Source: Isoetes taiwanensis (lineage: Eukaryota; Streptophyta; Lycopodiopsida; Isoetales; Isoetaceae). Taken from it: a DNA stretch of 64,000 bases. This document shows positions 1-8,689 of the stretch, piece after piece. The notes below the pieces were generated by a model. It worked only from the letters and a program-made list of their open reading frames with translations. It did no database searches and was not told the origin of the DNA. Within the stretch, counting starts at the first letter, position 1, and every line of letters begins with the position of its first letter. Location: the NCBI GenBank assembly GCA_021234155.1, contig JAJEKV010000022.1:2542728-2606727 (forward strand). The letters are read 5' to 3'. The translations under genes were made by a program, and so were the position numbers.

Positions 1-5
1 TGTCT

Positions 6-536
6 ATGTCTAAAGGTGACCAGGAATCCTACCTAGCATATCACGTGAGGCCTGAACGAGGCGATAGTTTTTCATACTACGTGTTGAATGTAACTATTTG
101 CCAGCTGGCTTTCAAAAGAATACATGCCATTGGAAGTCGTCGCATGTCAAGGGTACAAAAAGGGTTAGACAGAAATCCATGCATTGGCGATCACCGTCAC
201 CCAAAGAAAGTAGTTGGTGTGCACCGCTTTGGAAGCAAAAGCATGGTTGGTGGGCTTCTTTGACTCAAAACGTGAGCGACTACCCAACAGTCCCGTTTCA
301 TTATCTTACGGACAAGCATTACCAAGAAAGAAGTCTACATCATGTACGAGATCTCTTCCGGTCTTCAAGCCCGGTCGTTCATATCCTACTCTTACTTCTT
401 AAGATTGTGGAAGCAAGAATTCAATCTTGTTAGGATCCCAAAAGGCACCGGGTTCTCAAGATGTTCTACATGTTACGTATTGAAGGAGAAAAGGTCCATG
501 GCAAAGAATCTTCCCCGAGAAAAGTACGTTCTTTGA
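6..536 (+). pseudogene. N-terminal part of a DUF7869-type transposase-like gene, frameshifted
   Basis: The segment encodes the N-terminal region typical of large DUF7869-type proteins, but it is split over frames. Frame 3 (6-263) reads with YYVLNVTICQLAFKRIHAIG and GDHRHPKK, resembling the conserved 'V-C..AF..IHGIS...R' block. Frame 1 then gives TALEAKAWLVGFFDSKRERL (about 217-276). Frame 3 resumes near 291 with ITKKEVYIMYE, SYFLRLWKQEF and IPKGTGFSRCSTCYVLKEK, which matches the usual 'W...FP.V.IPK...F.KC..C..LK' block with a CxxC pair. At least two frameshifts are therefore needed, near 210 and near 290. The catalytic core lies downstream (1020-2731), separated by palindromic repeats. The element probably began before the window. 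Seen directly: the blocks and frames. Family assignment is from memory of the motif pattern. Confidence 0.55.
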
Positions 537-636
537 TTCAAAGTATCGTTCCCCATGTCTATGCGCCGTAACACTGGGTTAACTAGATTTGTCTTTTTTT
601 TGTCTATCGCGGCGCCAAGATAGCAAGGACTCTGGT

Positions 637-978
637 CTATGCGCGCATAGCATGCTTCCTATTTTATGGTCGCTTGTCTATGCGCGCATAGCATGCTTCC
701 TATTTTCTGGTCGCTTGTCTATGCGCGCATAGCATGCTTCCTATTTTCTCGGGTCGCTTGTCTATGCGGCGCATGGGCATACGTTTTCAGTGCGGCTTGT
801 GCATGCGCGCGCATAGCATGCTTCCTATTTTCGGTCGCTTGTCTATGCGCCGCATGGCATGCTTATGTTTTTCGTCGCTTGTCTGCGGCGCATAGCATCT
901 TTGTATGTAAACAGGTTGCTTGTCTATGCGTGCATAGCGAGAAACTAAATACGTGTCATTGTGTCTATGCGCGCATAG
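637..978 (+). repeat. Tandem palindromic repeat array, core CTATGCGCGCATAG
   Basis: Exact copies of the 14-bp perfect palindrome CTATGCGCGCATAG start at 637, 678, 719 and 965. The first three are spaced exactly 41 bp apart with the shared linker 'catgcttcctattttctggtcgcttgt' in near-identical form. Degenerate copies occur near 762, 801, 843, 885 and 924, and possibly 559. The array lies between the N-terminal and core coding segments of the transposase-like gene. Its translation (YARIACFLFS-like repeats) makes the open frame from 666 look longer than the true gene. Confidence 0.9.
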
Positions 979-1019
979 CAAAGCAAGTGACTGTGATATT
1001 GACAAATGTCTTTGATTGC

Positions 1020-2731
1020 AGATCAAATAACTCAACAATTATAGGAACACGAGAGGCTCAAGCCCCGAAAGAAAGAAGCGCAAAGCACGAAAAAAGCTTT
1101 GAGAGGCCTCTTGAATACATGTCTGTGGTAGTAGATGGCATGGATAAAAAGAAGACGTCCCTTCCTCATTTTATAAATGTTCCTAAGGATTTAGATGAAG
1201 CTGACTTCTTGAAGTTGCATCTAGTTGGTGCTTTAGTTTTTCAGGGCGTGGTTAAGTGCAGAGTATTTTTGACGTACCCAAATATACACAGTGATCCTAA
1301 TCTCACAGTCACAATACTGAACAAGATTCTTCTGGCAACGGAGAAGTTGCCTTCAGTGCTCTACATACAGCTAGACAATACAAGCAGGGAAAATAAAAAC
1401 CAAGTTCTATTTGCCTACTGTGTAATGCTGGTCCAGTTAGGTATCTTCCGAAAGATCAAGGTTGGCTTCTTACTTGTTGGCCACACGCATGATCAAATAG
1501 ACCAAATGTTCGTCGATTTTCTGTAAGGTTGCACAGGAAAAAGGCATTTTGTCTGTACTCTTTGTGCAGTGTGATCGAGAAAGCCTATAATCCAACACCA
1601 GTTGTCGAAGTGCTTAGCGAGACTTGTGATTTTCGTGAATTTGTTTTCCAACGACAGTCTGACACAGGTCCTGCTATTCACAAGTTGGATAATTTGACCT
1701 TTCAGCATCATGTGAAGTTCTTTCTCAGAGAAGGTAATGCCATTCTTCAAGGAAAGTACTTTGTAACTTCTGCATCCTGGCTTCCAGAGGCAGGGTTACA
1801 ATTCTTGAGACGTGTTCCTGAAGTTAAAGAAATGAGAAGAGCCATTCAGCAGCCACTGAAGAGTGCCATAGACAACACTGATAAGAACAAAGACAAGAAT
1901 CCTCTTGTCTCACTGTCCAGCATGGAGAAAAGCATAAGCTCGTGTTTTAAGTACTTTAATGAGGAAGAAAAGGGCTGGTGGGAAAATTTCTTTGAAACCA
2001 TGAAACACGTGACCATGTCCTTAAACAGCATCACTTTGGAGATTCCTTTTTGTTGGCCTGGTAGCCAAACCTCTCCTCCTGCTGAGGATGCCCAAGGAAT
2101 TGCAGAAGAATCTGTTAGCAATACTGTTATCAACAAGGAGCCTGTTGATCGTGCAATGTACTTGGGATCTCGACGTGCACTCAAGAAAAAGGAAGGTCAA
2201 ACTCCAGAGAAACTTGCACATCTGCAGAAAGGAATGCTAGTGGCTGTACCTTCAACTGACGATGACGAAGAACGTCCTTTTTGGATTGCAAGGGTTAAAG
2301 ACATTGTTTATAAAGACAACCTACCCTCAGTGATAAAAGTTCACTGGTATGCCACTAAGGATACAGATCCATTTGTTGGTCGGTATGATCCTGTGATAAT
2401 TCCTTTTAAGAAAGGACGGAAAACAGTGAATAAGAATCACTTAGACGATCTGGACCTGGCTGAAACTCAAGTCTTGGCTTACGATTTTACTTTAAAGGTT
2501 GATAACAGACTTCGCAGAACAACAGTAAACTTGTTGAAGTCTTTCTGCGAGGATAGCGAGGACGAAGCTGAACAAGACGAGGATAGCGTTCCGGCTGTTA
2601 GCTCTTCCACCACTTCAAGCGATACTGAGGAGAGTGTCAATGAGGAGAGTGATCACCAGTCTGAAGGCATTGATGAGTACGACGACATTCCAATACCTGC
2701 TCTTCTTAAAGGGCGTAAGCTACTCGTGTAA
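1020..2731 (+). pseudogene. DUF7869-type transposase-like protein, core and C-terminal region
   Basis: The core reads from a likely 3' splice site (tgcag near 1021) to 1526. It carries VVVDGMDKKK (Asp at 1134), YIQLDNTSRENKN (Asp at 1374) and VGHTHDQIDQMF (1482-1511). These are the three acidic blocks expected of an RNase H-like fold in DUF7869 proteins. A one-base deletion near 1510-1513 ends this frame at 1524; the next frame continues at once with RRFSVRLHRKKAF and runs to TAA at 2731. The C-terminal part holds a PFWIARV...VIKVHWY block (about 2277-2350), perhaps a small beta-barrel of the BAH/Tudor kind, then an acidic Ser/Asp/Glu tail (2540-2690). The likely role was DNA transposition or a domesticated nuclease; this is inference. 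With its N-terminal part the gene needs three frame corrections, so I call it a pseudogene unless these are sequencing errors. Confidence 0.6.
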
Positions 2732-2799
2732 TTTGAATATTTGTACAGCTGTACATGACTAGTTTGTACAATGTAAGTCTTTCAAACTTAGGATCCCTG

Positions 2800-2876
2800 C
2801 TATGCGCGCATAGCATTTTGCAATTTTTGTATCTTTTGTAGCAAACTATTTTTGTGCCTTGCCTATGCGCGCATAG
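2800..2876 (+). repeat. Two further copies of the CTATGCGCGCATAG palindrome
   Basis: Exact copies lie at 2800-2813 and 2863-2876, 63 bp apart. They fall 70-145 bp downstream of the stop codon of the transposase-like gene. The same 14-mer occurs nowhere else that I saw in the window, so it flanks the core of this gene on both sides. Confidence 0.9.
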
Positions 2877-3230
2877 CATGTGTGCTGCTCCTTCAGCAAT
2901 AAAAAATGTATACGGCTCCATTTTATGGTTTCTGTCTTTAAAATTTGTCAAGAATTTGCTCGTTGTTTCATTTTGCGACTTTCTGAATGTGTACCTAAAA
3001 CAACTAAATTAAATTATTATTTTTATACCTAAAATGGGGATGTCAAATTAATAAGACGCCAATTTTTTGGTAATTTTGACCCCTAAAATGGCTACCGAAT
3101 TCGTAAATTTAGGGTCATTTTTTTAATTGACCCCCCAAAAGTGGTTGAATTTAAGGGTATCTTAGGGAATCTTTGAAAGATGCTTTTTATTAGTGCAAAC
3201 GCAAGTCATTAGTGCGTTTGCACCGTCACC
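2877..3230. repeat. AT-rich 3' flank with short repeats and a 10-bp stem hairpin
   Basis: Between 3010 and 3170 variants of 'gacccctaaaatgg' recur (near 3020, 3079, 3130), together with an inverted 'tttagggtca'. At 3193-3223 a perfect 10-bp inverted repeat, GTGCAAACGC / GCGTTTGCAC, encloses an 11-bp spacer. This may mark the 3' end of the transposase-like element, but no target duplication can be tested because the other end is outside the window. Confidence 0.45.
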
Positions 3231-3645
3231 TTGTTAATAGTTACCGATGATGAAATCACCTTCGTGTTCTCTAGGATGTGGTGTATTGTCGATGTTGGCA
3301 TGACCGCGAATTGCTTGGAAAGCATGTAGTTCATAGGCCGCGTTCATCTCGGCTATAATGGGAACGTGGCCATTCCTTACGTTGCAATGAATTGCGAACC
3401 ATAGGCATGATAGGTTCCCTTGTAGATAGGTTTTCCTTTTAATGTGCAGGCCAGTGAGCAGTACGTGACCTGCCCATGTATAGAGGGTTGCTGATGGCCC
3501 GACTTCTCCAGTTTTATCTTGTCTACATGTGTTACCTTTTTGTCACTGTGATGTTGATATTGGACTTCGGTCCTTGAACCCTTTTCTTATGATAATCATG
3601 TGAAATGCACCTTGGTGCTTAAACTATTTTATGCTTTAACTTTTA

Positions 3646-5020
3646 ATGTTATTACCTTCGGAAATAAGGAATTACCTTCCTTCTTTTATGTATAAATTCT
3701 TATATATTTCACTAACCCTAATGCTGAGGACAACATTATTTCTAAGGAGGGGAGAATGTGACGTTCCAAGTATTTATACTCAGATAACGATAAATATCTT
3801 GACATGTCACGCAAGAAAAGATCGCCACCATGGGGTATTTTAACCTAGGGGGTTGACCTAAAAGGGATTAATTTAGCTATGCTAAATTAATTATTAAAGG
3901 TTAATTACCTATAATTAAGGAAGCATTGTCAAATTAACTCAATTAAGATAATTAATTAATTAGGAAGGTGCCACCTGGCCAAATTCGATTGGCCAGCATG
4001 AGAATGCTAACTTGGTGCATCAAATTGGATCCCTACCCCATTTTGGCCCCAAAATCGAACCGGGGAGGAGCAAAGAAATGTGGCCCAAGTTCCTTGAAGA
4101 TGGAGATACCTCATGATAATGGATCCAGCAGAAACTCGGGTTAATGGGTAGACTAGCTTGATATCTCTAGGACTCGCGCTTCAGTCAGTCTTCTCTGGTT
4201 GTCCTTGCTTAGGATTAACCCTTCTTTGATACTTAGGATTATATTTCAATTATGGATTATGCTTTGTTATGGATGGATGGATGAATCTATGATAGTATCT
4301 CTGTTAGCCTTCCGAAAAGCAGGGATTAAAGGGGGGTAGAGACCTCTGTGCCTCATGTTCTTAGTATGCTCCTAGTAGTTTCCTTAACTCCCAACTATTG
4401 CGGCCTGTGCACAAGAGAAGGTCTGATAGCCGGTCACGTAGAGGGCCGGGTATGGGTCTGACACTCTCTGGGTGCAGAGGTGTGACCCGTATGGGGCACC
4501 CTGTACTTTGAAGATAAAGTTAGGGGAGTAGGTCGGGTACGGATGCGGGGGTCGCTGATGCGGCACGTATTCTCTAGCTCACCCATGGAACCGCTGCTAT
4601 CCTGGAAGGGGACACTTCCCCGACCTGCTTCATCGGACCAGGGAGATGTAACCTGGAGTGGACTCGAAGGGTGGTACCTAGAGTCTGCGTCTCCGGAAGG
4701 CTATAGTGATGCCATAGCATGATTCGACTCATCTGCAAAGTGTGCACAGGAGGGGCGGATGGAGTGGACAACCCTAGCCGATGTTCTATGCCAGCCAACG
4801 CCATGCCAAGATTCGGTCCGCTGACCTCTTGAGACCTAGCCGTCAGTCGATCCTCACTGGAGTCTGAGCCAGGGTAGAACCATGGGTTTTGGGGTGTTTT
4901 CTCTAGTATTAAATGCATCTTCTCTGTTATTATCAGTTGGATGGATGTGCCACCCTTCGTGGTGGTTATTTATGATATGATGATGCTGTATGCTAACCTT
5001 GTATGCACGCTTCCGTGACA
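3646..5020 (+). mobile_element. 3' end of a Ty3-like LTR retrotransposon: polypurine tract plus LTR
   Basis: The sequence 'gctgaggacaacattattt' followed by the purine run aaggaggggagaa (3744-3756) and TGTGACG is the classic layout of internal 3' end, polypurine tract and LTR start of plant Ty3 elements. The putative LTR runs from TGTGACG at 3757 to CCGTGACA at 5020 (about 1264 bp), with a near-inverted TG...CA end pair. No pol motifs were found upstream, so the element is truncated, with only the last stretch of internal sequence left. ORFs inside it (for example 4384-4918 minus) are not credible genes. The LTR's right edge is less certain than its left edge because there is no second LTR to compare. 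Confidence 0.55.
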
Positions 5021-6998
5021 TAGGAGCCCCATTGAAGGCGTGGGCCGAATGACACCTCTGTGTCCTTCACTCGAGCATCTTCTCATAGATGGTCCGAGTT
5101 AGACGGAGGGCCCTGCTCATGGCGAGTTGGTTGCCATGGGAGGGGGAAGTCCCCGTATGTATACGCCCGAGGCATCTTCTTCCGGCGACCAAGGATCCTT
5201 TTTTGAAGTTTGCTTTCTCACAGCAAGGAACTCTACCCATCGCTAAGACCAACGATCCAAAGCCCCAATGCAGATTTTGGCTCAAATTTTTTAGATCTCG
5301 AAAGGTGAGATTCGACAGACATTGCCTTTGTAAAATGCAAGGCAGGCTTTTCTCCTCAAAGCATCTCATGCAACCTTGATCATGCTGAAGCCGCCACAAT
5401 TAGTGCGACCCAAAGTGCTCAGAGTGCCATCCTTTTTTTTTTTTTTGGTTTTTTTTCAAGAGACAACGCTGTAAATTTTGGTTTAAGAAATTTTTTACTA
5501 AACAAAGGAATGGGGAACTTGCTAGCAGGCAGATATTGCCTACAGTTTCCTCTAAATTTAAAAACAACCAACAAATTTCTTACAAATTAAAAGCTTACCT
5601 AAAATTTTCTATATGTTGCAAGTCAAGAGACAAGTTTCCAATATATAACAAGACATTAAATTAGCCATTACAAATGGGTATCTTGAACAACAAAACAATG
5701 GCAGCTTGTGAATTATTACCAGTTGATATCTAAACAATAAAACATAGCACCTTGTAAAATATTACAAGGCTTCTATAACAAACAATAAATATATATGATA
5801 GAAAAGAGAACAAGTTTTTATGAAACTTAGTGATCCACATCAAGTTCTAGAACTATTTCGGCGCAACATAGACAAGAATGTTGAAATGCTACTGCTTTGG
5901 GCATCTCCTTTCATAACCAAACTCAATTCAAATACACCCAGTATGGCCGAGATTAAAAAACCTCGCCCTTTCGGGTTTTCGAGGAAAAACCCTAACAATA
6001 ATGGTATCACTAATACATGATAGGGTCAAAAGAAATTTAAGGGAGTTGATACCCTCATGCTGACTAACCTTGTTGGGCGAAATCCACATAACAACAATGA
6101 AGTTGAAATTTATATTCGAAGTGCCTTCTCTATTAATTTTCGTCTTGTGCGAAGAAAAATGCCACCTTCGTCTAGAAAATGCGCTCATTAACTGTACCTG
6201 CATACAGGTTTTGGATGTTGAAAAACTCAAACAAGCATAACTTATAAGTTCGAACTCCCATTAGGATGAATTTGAGTACATTGGGTAGATTGTATTCTAA
6301 CTATCAATATTGAATATTGTGCAAGAGATCCCTGTGCGGTAATCGCAGGCCCTGAGGGTCACGACCAAAAAAAGAACAATCCCACTTTCTAAAATTAACC
6401 ATTAACAAAAATTAAACCAAATCCAAACCATTAAAAAAAAGCTTACACCTTTAAAAAAAGACCCCACATGATCTTTTGCGGACCTTAATTAAAGAGAACT
6501 ATTGAATTTGATGAATTTACCAAGGGTGGCGGTGGTAATCACAAAAGGATAAATAAAAGGGCGTATGCGGATAAATGAAAGGGCTTTTTTGAAGGAGGCA
6601 GATGCGGATGCGGTGAAGGAGGCGGCGGATGCGGTAAAGAAGAGGTGGTTGCAGGAATCAGCAGGTCCGATCTGCATGACAGAGGTATTGTGCTCTTTAT
6701 AACAGGTTTTTTGGAGTCTTGGATCTGCATAGCTGGTTTTCTGGAGTTTTTTGGAGTTTCGGATCTGCATATCTGGTTTTCGGGTTTTCTGCGTTGATTC
6801 ACATCAAGATTGAGATCAAAGGGAAGCCTACCGTCTCTCACAAACAGGTATCCGCTTTGCCCTATTTACTAATTTTAAGGCTTCAATAATCTTGCTGGAA
6901 GTGTTTAAGACATTTCTGGTGAGGAGTGTTGAAAACATTATAATAACCTTTGATATTCACGCAGTTGCCAGTTTATTTCAGAGGCCTTTGGTCTTGCT
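5021..6998. other. Mostly unassigned sequence
   Basis: Open frames overlap on opposite strands at 5067-5399, with no recognisable domain. 5400-6480 is AT-rich with no gene signal that I can support. At 6590-6640 there are short 'gatgcgg' and 'gaaggaggcgg' repeats. At 6715-6785 a ~45-bp unit, 'ggatctgcatagctggtttt', occurs twice. Confidence 0.5.
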
Positions 6999-7336
6999 AT
7001 GAGTAATACAAAAGGTAATACATGTCCTTTTGTTACATATCTAAATGGTGTAGAAGATATAAATGGTGTAGAAGATGATGAGTATGGCAAAAAGTTTGGA
7101 AATCGTATTAATGAATTGAGTGCTGATTTAAAGTCAATATTGAAGAAACTTGAGGAACGTGCAGCCAGAATTGCAAAACTTGCACTTGAAATGTCCGACG
7201 AATTGAATACATTGAAATATTATGTCATCAATTATGGACTTCAAAATCTCTTAATAGTAGTTAGGGATAAAGCTGCGGCAAGTATTGGAGGAAAAGATCC
7301 GAAAGAAAGTTGGGATGAGTTCTTTGATGGAGGAAA

Positions 7337-7447
7337 CCGCAATGGGGAGGGGGTTTCCTGAAATAAACCCCCGGCGTCGCCATGAAGGGCGGCTGGCGGC
7401 GGCGCGCCGCTGGGGTTTATTTCAGGAAACCCCCGAGCCATTGCGGT
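7337..7447. repeat. Long inverted repeat with GC-rich loop
   Basis: Arm 1 (7337-7373) begins accgcaatgg and contains gtttcctgaaataaaccccc. Arm 2 (7412-7447) is its reverse complement with a few mismatches near the outer third. The ~38-bp loop is very GC-rich (ggcggctggcggcggcgcgccgc) and itself self-complementary. The structure sits exactly where the coding block of the 6999 gene ends. Confidence 0.85.
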
Positions 7448-7453
7448 TGCGCC

Positions 7454-8148
7454 ACGTAAATGTCCGTAAGGCGGAATTTTTTGCTACGTGGCAAAAAAAA
7501 TTAGGTCTATGGCAAGTTATTTGCTTCGCGGACGTGGCCTTGGGAGTTCCGGACTCCGATTTTGCCAAGCCCGCAGCCGGGTAGTTCGAAAGTATTTGCA
7601 GACTCGAAGGAAGCTTGGATGGAGATTCTTGGCGGTATTGCAGTAGTTTGGCTGCTGGGGTGCATGCTCAAATCCAACAGATCTTAACCTAGTTGAGTAG
7701 ATCCAGCAAAAGATCTTGCCCTGCCCTGCGAAACTTGAACCTTGCAGGGCTTCTCTAAATCTCTCTCAAAATCTTTCAGGGCAAAAGAATCAGAAACTTG
7801 CCCTTGCCCTGAAGCACCTATTCTTTGAGATCTTCGACCGTCGACCTGTTCTGCCCTGCAAAGATGTTGCCCTGCGAACGCTTTGGCCTACAGAACTCTA
7901 ACTTGCAAAGATCTTGCAACCTTATGAAAAAATAGAGACGATCCGGCAATGACCAGGGCTCGTTCATGACGAAGGAAAAAAAAATGAAAAGGGATATCTG
8001 TGAACCGAGCTCCAAAGCTCTTGGCTTGCATCATTACTTCGAGATCCTCCAGAGCTCTGGCGGCGCCGCCTGGGCTCCCCACCAGGCCGGTTTCTTGTTT
8101 TAAAGAAAGACACAAAAAACACGAAAATTCCGGTTTGCGGACGTTTAC
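7454..8148. mobile_element. Possible small inverted-repeat insertion
   Basis: The sequence near 7455-7490 (cgtaaatgtccgtaaggcgg then aattttttg) is matched in inverted orientation near 8112-8148 (cggtttgcggacgtttacg). Between them is a GC-rich palindrome, GAGCTCTGGCGGCGCCGCC continuing to 8077. No target duplication was found, so the limits are tentative. It lies between the two coding blocks of the 6999 gene. Confidence 0.3.
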
Positions 8149-8689
8149 GAAGACCAAAACAAAATTGACGAAATGGTCAAGCATAAGGTCCCTTTGGAGG
8201 TTTTGAATTTCATTAAAGACAATTTGAATTCCAAGGTACACGGAATAACATTCGAGGAGTGTCCAGATGTGGTGTTGGCTATGCCTGAGCCTGAGAAAAC
8301 CACTTGGATTGAAATATATAAATATGGACTTGGTGAGCATTAATATATCACAAAAAATGATGGTGAGGGCAGCCTATAAATTTTATTTTTTTATTAATGA
8401 ATGATATGTTTCTCTTACTTATCTGCCTTAGAATTATTATTTGTATTCCAAAAGCTGGGAAAGGCAAAGCATTGTTTAAGGTTTGAATTGCAAAAAGAAG
8501 TAAATAAAATACTTGTTCTTTTTAGTTTGACGATGGATGTTGGGATAAATGTGTTTTTTCATATTGTGATTTATTGATTTCGTTGCATGGGTTAGGTAAG
8601 GTGCAAGTTTGTACATTTTAACATAAGTTCCTTGTTACTTAAGGACTGCATAAGGCTAGTTATTGTTTGTTCAATTGAGTGAAAACTAG

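Larger units (their letters stand above)
6999..8342 (+). pseudogene. Unrecognised gene in two coding blocks, interrupted by inverted-repeat DNA
   Basis: Block 1 starts with ATG at 6999 and codes clearly to about 7335. It is Lys/Glu/Leu-rich with a probable coiled-coil or helical stretch (NRINELSADLKSILKKLEER..., residues 30-75) and ends near KESWDEFFDG. Block 2 (about 8130-8342) reads DVYEDQNKIDEMVKHK, then VLNFIKDNLNSKVHGITFEE and AMPEPEKTTWIEIYKYGLGEH, then TAA. The composition of both blocks is protein-like, and together they would give about 180 residues. The ~800 bp between them holds a perfect-looking hairpin (7337-7447), a second pair of inverted repeats and GC-rich palindromes, and no good GT donor is visible at the end of block 1. 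I infer one gene split by a mobile insertion, though a spliced intron containing the element is also possible. I do not recognise the family. Confidence 0.45.

Noticed and set aside
637-978. CRISPR-like or replication-origin iterons
   Set aside because: The spacing is regular but the linkers are repeats too, and the array sits inside a transposase-like gene of a eukaryote.
666-1019. N-terminal extension of the 286-codon frame (MVACLCAHSM...)
   Set aside because: It is the translation of the 41-bp palindromic repeat array; real similarity starts after about 1020.
4384-4918. Two minus-strand ORFs (60 and 114 codons)
   Set aside because: They lie inside the putative LTR and show no protein-like features.
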